From the NCBI GenBank assembly GCA_900491605.1, contig UESW01005003.1, positions 187,764-251,763 of the forward strand: a stretch of 64,000 bases of DNA, in the 5' to 3' direction. The stretch comes from Calamus simplicifolius (Eukaryota; Streptophyta; Magnoliopsida; Arecales; Arecaceae). The notes beneath the pieces were generated by a model, which saw nothing but the letters and a program-made list of their open reading frames with translations, did not search any database and had not been told where the DNA came from. This document shows positions 10,801-20,757 of this stretch, piece by piece; position 1 is the stretch's first letter; the number at the start of each line of letters is the position of its first letter. Position numbers and translations under genes: made by a program.

Positions 10801-13800
10801 AGTTGCAAGGGGTTCAGTTCTTCTCCGTTTAATAGATATTCCATTTGAGCATGCTACAAGATACCATGTCTGGCTTGGACATCTTACGATGGCTCTCTTT
10901 ACATTTCATGGCTTGTTTTATGTTGTAGCTTGGTCATTGCAGGGGAATCTTCAACAAGAAGTGAGTTTGTATGAGTAATTTGATTACATTTTTTTTTACT
11001 TGAAGTTACAATTGCAAGGATAACTAATGCTTCAAAGGCAGGAAACTTCTGTATTTAAAAGCCTATCATCTTTCCAGGGACAACTTGGTTTTGAACTTTA
11101 TAAAACATAGAAAAATAGTTTCTCTATGAACTTTTAAGTCATGTGGTGTGGATGATGAATCTACACAAATATACTTCAACTTGCAAATTTTTTTCCGGGG
11201 AAATAATTAATAAGCTTATTGGGTCCAAATCATTGGACAACCTATGATCTGAAAAGTACCTAAAGATATCAAGGAAGACCTTAAACCAACCTTGGCATCA
11301 TAGCTTTTTCCCACTGTGTCTCTGAATACTTATTTCATTCCAAGATGCTACTAGTGATCATGGGTGTGAATCATCAATTAGACAACCTATGCCCTGAAAC
11401 ATACCTAAATATATCAAAGATGACCTTGGCCCAATCCTTATCATCATAGCTTTTTCCAACTGCGTCTTTGAATACTTCTTTCATTCCAAGATGCTACTAG
11501 CGGTAAGTGGATGGGTCATCAATAACTGAGATTTGAAGTTAGATATCAAATAAACCAAATAACTTCTGCACTATAAACAGTAAATGATACCACAAAATCA
11601 GAATATGGCACCCATCTTGCGAGATCTGTTTTCAAAATATAAATAATTTCAAAATATTGATTATAATTTGGAATTTGTATTGTTGCCTTTAATTAATCAA
11701 TTGACACCTTGTTTTGTTTTTTCAGATTCGAGAGTGGAGAAATATTGGTATTGCTAATTTTCCTGGAGTAATTAGCCTGTTGGCTGGGTTGTTGATGTGG
11801 GTGACATCATTGCATCCTGTGCGGAAAAACTATTTTGAGCTCTTCTTCTACACCCATCAATTGTATGTGATCTTTGTTGTGTTCTTAGCACTGCATGTTG
11901 GAGACTTCATCTTCAGCATGGCAGCTGGAGCAGTTTTCCTTTTCATACTTGATCGTTTTCTGAGGTTCTGCCAGTCTCGAACTACGGTTGATATCATATC
12001 AGCAGTGTGTCGCCCATGTGGAACTGTGGAATTGATTCTTTCAAAGCCAGCAAGTATGACTTGTTGATCATTGTCTTCATGATCGAAGTATTTATTTTGA
12101 ATTTATCGACTATAGTTAATCCTTTTTTGTCATAGTTGTTTCTTTGTGTACAAGATGCTTGTCCAAGTGATGCCATCTCTCATTAGCTAGAAATTTCAAG
12201 TCTCTAGCTTTTTAGTTGTTCTTCTCACATGGTACATAGAAACTAATACTAACTATGATTTTGTTCTAATATGCAGATCTTCGTTACAATGCTCTCAGCT
12301 TTATTTTCCTTCAAGTACGAGAATTTTCATGGTTGCAATGGCATCCATTCAGTGTTTCATCCAGTCCATTGGATGGTAGATACCATCTGTCAATTTTAAT
12401 AAAAGTACTTGGCACATGGACAGGGAAACTAAGGGATATCATAACTAATGTTCCGGACCAGCCTCAGAAGGACTCTCAGTCGCGAACTAGTAGTATAACA
12501 GCCTCTGTTGAAGGGCCATATGGACATGAGTCACCCTACCACTTGATGTGAGCCTCTCATCTCTTTCTTAATTTGGTCTGACTACAGGAAATCATAGACA
12601 GTTTTTCCCCTGAGAAACAGAAAAAGAAATATCACAGGAAACTTTATATGATAGCTTTAACTTTTCCAGTACTTCATAGATATGCTGTGTTACAAGAAAT
12701 GTATTCATTGATAGCTTTGCAATAGATTTGACTGTTAAGTTACATGATTTGACTCTCACTTTCTGCTTTCAGGTATGAAAATCTCATATTGGTAGCTGGA
12801 GGCATTGGTATTTCACCTTTTCTGGCCATATTGAGTGACATCCTTCACCGAATTAGGGAGGGAAAACCATGTTTACCAAAGAATGTGTTGGTTGTTTGGG
12901 CTGTTAAAAAATCTAAGGAGCTGTCTCTCCTTTCAGCAGTTGATGCACAGCATATCTATTCACCCGTCTCTGATAAATTGCATCTGGATATCCAAGCTTA
13001 TGTAACTCAAGAATCAGGGCCTTCATTGGTATGCATAGATATCTAATGTTAATATCATTCCTTTGACTTAGTTCCTTGGATTGAATAGCCAATAATTCAA
13101 TGTTTTCATTGCAGGAAGAGGGTAAAATTTATGGGAGCATGATGTCTCCCTCTCTTTCCACAACCAATGGTAGCACCATGTCAAGTTTGGTTGGCACAGG
13201 GCATAATATCTGGTCTGGAATTTATGTTGTTGTGTCTACTTTGGGTTTCATTTTATTTTATGGTATGGTGGAAGTATATTACATCAAACCTTTTGGAGTA
13301 TATGCTTGGTGGTATCGTGGGCTCTTATTAACCTTATGCATGGTTGCGGGTGTTGTCTTTCTGGGGGTATCGTTGTTTACTTCTGGAATCAATGGGAAAA
13401 ACGTCGCTCATGTGATGAGAAGTGGATAATTGATGCTGAAAAAAGCAACTTGGTGCAGCACAGGGAGCCAATTCTAATTAGTGATATAGGACAGACAAGT
13501 CTTTCAAACTTCCAAACAACTCGGTATGCATGCAGGCCTAATTTTCAAGGTAATAAGCACCCTTGTTTTACTCTAATAAGGATTCATGAACAATTATTTC
13601 AACATTTATTATCCGATATGTCACCATGTTACACAGGATCACATCACAATATTGAATGAAGCATACTTCTACTAGATTGCTTTGTAAAAAAGTTAAAATA
13701 GCACCAATTGAGGACATATTGAGAGAGAAACAATTTAGATGGTTTGGATATTTGTAACCTAAACTGAGAGATGCATCAGTGTAGAGGAATGATTTGATAT

Positions 13801-14737
13801 TAAGAAGAAAAAAAGAGATATCTTTGCATCTTAAAGAAAATACTTTAAACCAAACAAAAAAGGATTCATATAATCGTTCCCAACTAATTTGAATTAAAAC
13901 TTTCTATTGTTTTTTACTTATACTAGATTGCTTCAGTTGCTGTTCATATTGATGTAGCACAAGTAAAATGTTCTTCTGCAAAATCCCCAAATGATTGATA
14001 GTTCATGCATTAACAAACAAATCTTAGATGCCCTCGCCTACTGTTATTCCTTGTTACAGTTTGATGCAAGATTTTTGGCATTGATCCACTCAGTTCTTTT
14101 ATTCCACCATCTCCACAGCTATGCACCCATTCTAAGAATTATTGCATTGCCTGCCAAAAACCCTGTTTTCTGTATAGTTTGCAAACAAGTTGGAGAGACA
14201 TGGCTAAATCATGGTTTGACAGAGCTAGAGTAAGGCGTTCCATTTAGACACAATCATAACTAACATATGGTAAATTCTAATGGATCATATCAGAAGATTG
14301 ATGCCATTATAGCATTCCAGAATTTCCCTCCACTGCCTCCACTGGCAGACCTTTGCAAATAGTCCCTTTATCTTCCTACCAAAAATGAAAATAGTCCCTT
14401 CTCTTAACTAGCAGTCATTTGTATGCTTTCCTTGCTTAAATACAGAGTTTGTGTTGAGCAAAAATTCAGGGTATGTCTTTCTCATGATGGTGGTATTTTA
14501 ATTAGAAACTTTGAATCAGGTGACTTAATCTGTGTTTGTGTTTCCTTTTCTTTTTGCTCTCTCCCAGACATATTCAGTTCCTTCTCAGAGAGTGTGGGAC
14601 CGGTTGATGTGGGCGTAATTGTATGTGGACCACCTGGCCTCCAGTCTAGCGTTGCAAAAGAGATCAGGTCGCAGAACATCAGAGGCAGCAGGAACCAAGC
14701 GGTCTTCCATTTCAACAGCCACAGCTTTGATCTCTAG
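7891..14737 (+). CDS. FRO7: Ferric-chelate reductase (FRO6/FRO7-type), nine exons, two frameshifts
   Basis: Ferric reduction oxidases move electrons from NADPH through FAD and two hemes across a membrane to reduce Fe(III) chelates. Exons: 7891-8122, 8231-8316, 8443-8640, 10726-10960, 11726-12053, 12277-12547, 12773-13028, 13115-13549, 14568-14737. All introns fit GT-AG and phases agree. Motifs in order: N-terminal membrane segment (WIIFIIWAAAIFFYP); FPRFRLWTFPV; heme histidines in HVWLGHLTMALFTFHG and THQLYVIFVVFLALHVGD; FAD motif HPFSVSS; GPYGHESPYH; NADPH motif GGIGISPF; CGPPGLQ; C-terminal FHFNSHSFDL. The expected length is about 736 residues, normal for the family. Exon 2 has one surplus base near 8271-8273 and exon 8 lacks one base in the G run at 13363-13367. 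Read literally, the protein stops early. FRO7 (chloroplast) and FRO6 (plasma membrane) cannot be told apart here. Expression or assembly error must decide whether it is a pseudogene. Confidence 0.9.
9213..9612 (-). mobile_element. TRIM retrotransposon in FRO intron 3
   Basis: Two direct repeats of about 126 bp (9213-9338 and 9487-9612) share GGACCTCACCCAAAAAGG / GGATCTCACCTAAAAAGG, TTATTATTT(G/A)GGCTCCTTG and TATAAGTAC(T/C)CAAGATC. Just left of the right copy the minus strand reads TGGTATCAGAGCGGACTC (9482-9465), a primer-binding site for initiator Met-tRNA. That makes this a terminal-repeat retrotransposon in miniature, minus orientation, about 400 bp, with a non-coding core. The LTR tips have decayed from TG, and I found no clear target duplication. 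Confidence 0.7.
11236..11525. repeat. Tandem duplication, about 145-bp unit, in FRO intron 4
   Basis: Two diverged copies begin GACAACCTATG at 11236 and 11381. Both contain CATCATAGCTTTTTCC and TTTCATTCCAAGATGCTACT. The unit is non-coding and lies between exons 4 and 5. Confidence 0.7.
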
Positions 14738-14835
14738 GAACTTGATCGCTTATTTAACAGCTCATGCAAGCTCTATCTTATACCATAAGATCCATGCTGC
14801 TTAATATGACCTATGGTATCAGAAATCCGAAAGTA

Positions 14836-14912
14836 TCTCTCCTCTCTCTCTCTCTCTCTTTGTCTGTATATTTGTAGATATGACCTGCGTTGATGTATAT
14901 ATATATATATTC
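14836..14912. repeat. Microsatellites (TC)n and (TA)n in the FRO 3' region
   Basis: A CT-rich run at about 14836-14862 and a TATATATATATATAT run at about 14897-14911 lie 100-175 bp after the FRO stop codon, probably in the 3' UTR or just beyond it. Confidence 0.75.
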
Positions 14913-15054
14913 ATAGACTATTAAAGCTGATGATGATCCAAAAATGCATATATGTGTGTGTCAACTCAACATGATGCTCTGTAAAACCTTGGAAGTGTAC
15001 TTGATGAAGACATATGAGTTGGAAAGAGGACTAGATGAATCTATCTTAAACTGT

Positions 15055-16262
15055 TGAATAACCTATGGGTTGGCCTGCTAAAAAAGCTGACCTGTGGGTC
15101 TGGCTATATAACTGACCGTGCCAGCTGGCCATATAACTGACCGTGCCGCATGGCCTGCTACAACATGGGCCGGCCCAATATAGCCCATAGACTCAACTCA
15201 GCTCAAGGTAAATCGAGTCATTTTAATACCCGTGCCAGCCCATATAATTTTTTTAATTACTTAAAAATAAATTATATACATGCTTTTATTTGTGAATAGA
15301 TAAATGGCTTATTGTCACGATTGCAACATCTCATTGTTCTCATGCTTGATCCTCTTCTTCGTTTTCTAGCCATTCGAAGGAATGTTTTCAATCTTCATCT
15401 TCTTCATTTGTTTGACACAAATTAGACCCTATGTTGTCAAGCTTGGTGGGTTTAACCCTGGATCTGATATTTGGTAGTTGATATGGTATTAGTAGGCTTG
15501 AGGATACTATGTTCAATTTGTGACTGATGTGCCTCATATACTGTCATATCGATGTCAAACTTGAACTCTTGACCGTAAGGTTGGCAAGAGCTACCAACAT
15601 GATACATTGTCAATTGTAAAGGATAAAGAGGAAGAGTAGAGACTAGAGAAATATTAGAATTGCTAATTAGAAATTAGAGAGAAATTAAGACAGCTTAAAA
15701 AAATTAGAAGGGCTTGTAGGAAGATTAGGACTTAAGAGAGCTTGTGGTTTGGTGTAGGATGAGGAAGAAGGGTTGAAGCTTATTTATAAAAGTTAGAAAA
15801 GTTTTCAAATAACCAAAATAACCTTAAAAACTAGTTGTTTATGGCCGTTGAAAAGGAAAATAGGTATTCTTGACCAAAAAGATCAAAATACCCATAAAAC
15901 TATCCATTTATGATAGTTAAAAAGGATATTTTAAGAACCGAATGAAAATGCCTCTAAACTATTTGTTTATGGCTATTTTTGGAGGGTGAATTAGGCTTTT
16001 ACCTATCGTACTCAAATGTATGAGGTGTATGCCTAATGGGCCTTTACATAGGCTCACGTGCCAAGCCTAGTGTACCTAACAAGCCGGTCTAATGGATCAT
16101 GTTGCTAGCCAAATTTTGTGCCACTTGTGCCACCCATATCAACCCATTAGTGTTGCTTATGCCAAATCTCATCCCATGAGCCGTGCCGTGCTAGCCCTTG
16201 AAAGGCCATCATGTTAGCATGGCCCATGAGCCTCAAAGGGTGACCCCCTCTCAATATGGATC
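15055..16262. repeat. Possible degraded hAT-like non-autonomous element
   Basis: The two edges of this intergenic stretch are rich in GGCC/GGCCCATG/CCGTGCC motifs (15070-15240 and 16030-16245), around an AT-rich core. The hAT element at 20758-23410 has the same design. I could not define terminal inverted repeats or an 8-bp duplication, so this is only a suspicion. No gene is visible here. Confidence 0.3.
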
Positions 16263-16342
16263 CCATATCAGAATGACTGCATGTATCTTTTTATGCAGAG
16301 TTATGTTCACGCAAAACTTTTATGCAGTTTCCATGTAGGTGC

Positions 16343-17967
16343 TGATGACGCTCGATCACCTTCCCTGGACGTCGGGAACGGAGGCGCTCCTCGAATCCTC
16401 GCCTCCGGGTTGCCTGCAAGAAAGTCCTGGGGCCGGAGGGGCTCCGACGGGACCCTCCGACGGCCAAGTTAGTGACTAAGGTCACAGCTGAAGAAGGGCT
16501 CGAGTGAGCCCTGTTTTGTGTGGAGAAGAGGGATCTCCGAGAGGAGAAATCCCTTTGAGTAGAGATGGCGATTTCGGGGGTTATCGCGCGTACCTGTTTA
16601 CCGGGTGGATTCACCTTTTTATAGGGGTTGATTCTGGCATGATCATATGGGATTGCGTGAATCAGAAGATCTGTTGAGCCCTCGCGTGAATCTAGGCCGA
16701 TCAGTGGGCCACGTCCCATCAGCTGGCGGGGCTGTCGAGCGGCGCGCGTCGGCGTTGTCGAGCGGTGCGCATCTGGCGCTGTCGGGCGGCGTGTGTCAGA
16801 GAGCGGTTCCTTGAACCGCTGGGGCTGATCTGGCGGGAACTGGAGACGCCGGGGCCGAGTCGGGCCGGCCGGGGATGGCCTTGGCCGACTCGGCGGGAAC
16901 TGGAGACGCCGGGGCCGAGTCGGGCCAGCCGGGATGGCCTTGGCCGACTCGGCGGGACAGGAGACGCCGGGGCCGAGTCGGGCCGGCCTGGGATGGCCTT
17001 GGCCGACTCGGCGGACAGGAGACGCCGGGGCCGAGTCGGGCCGGCCGGGGATGGCCTTGGCCGACTCGGCGGAACTGGAGACGCCGGAGCCGAGTCGGGC
17101 CGGCCCGGGATGGCCTTGGTCGACTCGGCGGAACTGGAGACGCCGGTGCCGAGTCGGGCCGGCCTGGGATGGCCTTGGCCGACTCGCCGGAACTGGAGAC
17201 ACCGGGGCCGCTTGGGAAGGAAGCATCGGGACTGGCCGAGAGGTGCCGGGGCCGGCTGGGATGGAAGCTCTGGGGCCGGCTGAGAGGTGTCGGGGCCGAT
17301 TTGGATCAGGCGGGGCCAGCTAGGATGGAAGCGCCGGGGCCGGCCTGAGAGGTGCCGGGGCCGGCTGGGAAGATGTCGGGGCCGCCTAGCTTGGACAAGC
17401 CGGGGCCGACTCGCTTGGACATGCCTGGGCCGACTCGCTTGGACATGTCGGTGCCGCCTAGCTTGGAGATGCCGTGGCCGGCTGAGAACCGGGGCCGCCT
17501 AGGTTGGAGACGCCGGGGGCCGCCTGTCTTGGAGATGCCGGCCTTGAAGTGCCGGTCTTGGTGGTCTCGGCCTTTTGGGGCCGACTGTCTTGGAGGTGCC
17601 GGCCTTTGAGATGCCGGTCTTGGAGGTGCCGGCCTTGAAGGTGCCAGTCTTGGAGGTGCCGACCTTGGAGGTGTCGGCCTTTGGGACCGTCGGGTGTCGG
17701 CCTTTGGGGCCGACGGTCTTGGAGCCGTCTTTGGTGATGTCGGCCTTTGGGGGCCGTCGGGTGTCGGCCTTTGGGGCCGTCGGGCATCGGCCTTCGGGGC
17801 CGTCGGGCGTCGGCCCTCGGGGCCGTCTGGTGTCGGCCTTTGGGGCCGTCAGTCTTGAAGATGTCGGCCTTTGGGGCCGTCAGTCTTCGGGTGTCGGCCT
17901 TTGGGGCCGACGGTCTTGGAGATGTCGAATTTTTTTTTAATCTTTATGGGGTCAACTGGCTCCATCA
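16343..17967 (-). repeat. 3' LTR (left) of element C
   Basis: The left LTR begins TGATGACGCTCGATCACC and ends CTCCATCA. A TATA box (minus-strand TATAAAAAGG) lies at 16624-16615. It contains two GC-rich arrays: a 57-60-bp unit at 16842-17205 (each with GGAGACGCCGGGGCCGAG) and a roughly 24-29-bp unit at 17580-17925 (GTCGGCCTTTGGGGCCGT). It is about 525 bp longer than the right LTR, mainly because about 17200-17740 is absent there. The long open frames in both directions come from these arrays. Confidence 0.85.
16842..17205. repeat. LTR minisatellite, 57-60-bp unit
   Basis: About six copies of a unit containing GAGACGCCGGGGCCGAGT and GATGGCCTTGGCCGACTC, spaced 58-60 bp (for example starts at 16842, 16902, 16960). 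A homologous array lies in the right LTR at about 23862-24165. It explains all the long GC-rich open frames in this stretch. Confidence 0.85.
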
Positions 17968-18385
17968 AATGCCCTCCACACTCCTTGAGCTTGCGTGCTC
18001 TGCACCAGCTAAGCGAAAGGAGTGTAGAACTTTTACCTTGGAACCTTGCGCTGCCTTGGATGGACGTTTGCGTGCCTTCTTTGGCTAGCTGAGGGCGGCT
18101 AGTAATCCTCTCCCAACGCGGGGTCTGGAAGTCTTTTGAACCCAGGAGGGTGACCTGAGAGCTGAGAGCGTCAGGTTTCTTTTGAACCGCCTCGGGAGTG
18201 CGAGAACCGCTGCGAGGGGCGACTCAGCGGGGTACGGGGCCTTTAGGGTCTTAACCGACTCGGGGACACCGCCGTGCCGGGGCCGAGTGGTGTCCCTTGG
18301 GCCGCGATGCCAGTGAGCTCCCTTTGAACCAGCTTGGGGGTTTGTCTGCCCCCCAGGAAACTCCGTTGATTGGAATCCGCAGGTC
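17968..18385 (-). other. 3' untranslated region and PPT of element C
   Basis: The stretch runs from the polypurine tract complement next to the left LTR (AATGCCCTCC, 17968-17977) to the 24-bp array. I see no coding sequence. This is where the antisense gene would lie in a full Tat element, and none is found. Confidence 0.6.
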
Positions 18386-18835
18386 TTGAGCTTGAGGGTG
18401 CCGACACGGAGCCGGTCTTGGGTGCCGACGCGGAGTCGGTCTTTGTTGCCGATGCGGAGCCGGTCTTGGGTGCCAACGCGGAGTCGGTCTTGGGTGCCAA
18501 CGCAGAGTCGGTCTTTGGTGCCGACGCGGAGTTGGTCTTTGTTGCCGACGCGGAGTTGGTCTTTGGTGCCGACGCGGAGCCGGTCTTTGGTGCCGACGCG
18601 GAGCCGGTCTTCGTTGCCGACGCGGAGCCGGTCTTCGTTGCCGATGCGGAGCCGGTCTTCGTTGCCGACGCGGAGCCGGTCTTTGGTGCCGACGCAGAGC
18701 CGGTCTTTGGTGCCGACGCGAAGCCGGTCTTTGGTGCCGACGCGGAGCCGGTCTTTGGTGCCAACGCGGAGTTGGTCTTTAGCGCCGACGCGGAGTCGGT
18801 CTTTGTTGCCAACACGGAGTTGGTCTCTGTCTAAG
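18386..18835. repeat. 24-bp minisatellite of element C (about 19 copies)
   Basis: Tandem units of the type GGTGCCGACGCGGAGCCGGT-CTTT with a 24-bp period. Because 24 is a multiple of three, every frame stays open. The plus strand reads VFGADAEP repeats and the minus strand reads DRLRVGTK or TGSASAPK repeats. I do not regard any of these as genes. A homologous array occurs in element E at about 56930-57145. Confidence 0.9.
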
Positions 18836-18924
18836 AAATACACTCATCCCAAGACGTGATAAGACAAGGATATTCTGAATAATACTTTATTAAAGGATCA
18901 GCAAGCTACTGAGAGTACCGTCCG

Positions 18925-20620
18925 CGTTCCGAATGTGGGGGAGAAGCTTCCCATTTTGATGCCAGCTTGCTTCCTTCCGTCGGCTCCCCGAGCTGCTGCT
19001 CGCCCCTCATGAGGTCATGCTATTGTTCCTTCCGTTGGGGCATTGTTGAGGCAAATTTGAGGCGCTGGAGGTGCCGACGCACCCGGGGCCGTGAGGTTTC
19101 CTCGAACGAACTTGCCCAAGTGGCCCTGCTGGACAAATTTTTCAATGACCTTCTTCAACTGGCGGCAATCTTCGGTGTCATGCCCACAATCTTGGTGATA
19201 CCGGCAGTAAAGCTCTTTGTTGTGGGGGTTTATTGACTTTAGGGGACATGGGCGTTGAAAGTACGGCTCCTCCTCAATCTCTAGCAGGATGTGGAAGATC
19301 GGAGCCGTGAGAGGAGTAAACTGCCCCTTAGGAACCAGCGCCTAGGGCCGTTGGTCAAAGCGATTGGGCGGCTCGGGCTGCCTGGATCATCCCTCAACTG
19401 GTTCCGTGGGGGTTTTCTTCTTATTGGAACTCCTGCCGGCTTCCCTTCTGGACGAGTCAGCCTCGTTGGCGCGGATGTACTTCTGGGCCCGGAGGAGGAG
19501 GTCGGAATAAGAGCTCGGGGACTTCTTATCCAGGGAGAAGGTGAAGCGGGATGGAAGGAGTCCCCGCTTCAGCGCTAGGGAGGCCACCGCATCGTCGAGA
19601 TGGTAGACCTCGAGGGCGGCGGTTCTGAATTGGGACACGAAGTCCCGCAGTGACTCTCCTTCCTTCTGGCGGACGGAGAAGAGGCTGTCTGCCACCCTTG
19701 GGATCCGGCGGCAGGCGTCAAAGTGGGCCAAAAATGCCCTCTCCAGCTCCGGAAGGAGTCGATGCTGTGAGGGGGCAAGCGTGAGTGCCATGCACGTGCG
19801 GCCTTCCGCAGAGTTGCGGGGAAGGCCTTGCAGAGGAGGGCATCTGGGGCGCCCTGGATTTGCATCATAGCCTTGTAACTTTCGAGGTGGTCGAGGGGGT
19901 CGGTCGTACCATCATACGGGTCCACCTGGGGGAAGCGGAATCTCGAGGGAACCGGTTCCTCCAGGATGCGGCGAGTGTAAGAAGGACGAGTGTCGAACTC
20001 TTCCTCCGGCTGACGGTTGATCTTCTTGGCGAGCTCGTCTAGTCGCCTGTTGTACTCCTCCAGGCGTTCCTCCGCCTAGCGGTTGATCGTTGGGGCCCTT
20101 CGAGGTGGCTCGGAGGAAGAAGAAGAAGAGGAGGCGGACGGAGATGGAGACGGAAGTCGGGACTTCCGCCTGGGTTCCTCGTGATGATGTGGCTTGGGAG
20201 GAAATTTGTTGGGGCCGCGGTCAGAGGACCGTGGCCGCTTGGAGGGCTCGCGTCGAGGCTTCCTTGGGGAAGCTTGACGTCGGCTGGTCTCTCGTCGACC
20301 GGCCTCCCGCCGAGGGGAGCCTCCCCTCGCCGACTGCTGTCTGGCGAGAGGAGCAGTTTGATGCTGGTGGCCATGGACTGTTGTTGCTGGAGGCCGTGGA
20401 TCATGGCCGTGAGATTCTGGACTTGCTGGGAAAGAGTCACCAGCCGCTCTGCTGTTTGGACAGCGGCGTCCGACGACGGGCAAGCGACCGGAGGGTCGGC
20501 AGCAGGGGGATTGGCCTCCTGTTGTCTAGTTGGCGGGGAAGCCTCGCTGGGCAGCTGATGGAGGCATCCTGAGCTTGGGTCACCACCATGGCTTCTGGAA
20601 GAAGAGGGGGGATGAAAGAT
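18925..20620 (-). pseudogene. Broken gag of element C fused to the integrase tail
   Basis: Tat gag capsid protein, read in pieces. The N-terminal part (20440 downward) has a coiled-coil-like LSQQVQNLTAMIHGLQQQQ. The capsid core at 19925-19575 has DPYDGTTDPLDHLESYKA and AFPATLRKAARAW. It continues at 19791-19387 (ALKRGLLPSRFTFSLDKK, AQKYIRANEADSSRR). A zinc-knuckle-like CRYHQDCGHDTEDC lies near 19200. Frame changes and a stop break it. Just past the knuckle, near 18965-19010, the sequence jumps to about 19 codons resembling the integrase C-terminus of element E (QNGKLLPHIRNADGT against LDGKPLPRTWNVDNL). This marks an internal deletion of protease through integrase. Confidence 0.8.
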
Positions 20621-20656
20621 GTAGCTCGGGGAGGACGTTTGCTACTTTTTCTTATG

Positions 20657-20679
20657 CCCCGCTTCTTGGCGCGCCAATC
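20657..20679 (-). promoter_or_regulatory. Primer-binding site of element C
   Basis: Directly inside the right (5') LTR the minus strand reads ATTGGCGCGCCAAGAAGCGG. Element D has ATTGGCGCGCCAGGAAGGGG at the same place. The TGGCGCGCCA start is the expected site for a tRNA 3' end, but I could not assign the tRNA. The core GGCGCGCC is a palindrome. Confidence 0.7.
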
Positions 20680-20757
20680 TGATGACGCTCGATCACCTCC
20701 CCTGGACGTCGGGAACGAAGGCGCTCCTTGAATCCTCGCCTCCGGGTTGCCTGCAAG

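Noticed and set aside
16291..17940. GC-rich open frames of 110-310 codons on both strands
   Set aside because: They lie within LTR minisatellites of element C and mirror each other. They show no conserved family motif.
18085..18859. Long overlapping open frames on both strands (repeat proteins with DRLRVGTK, VFGADAEP or RSRSLVPT units)
   Set aside because: All come from a 24-bp tandem array whose length is a multiple of three, so stops are absent in every frame. There is no start context and no domain.
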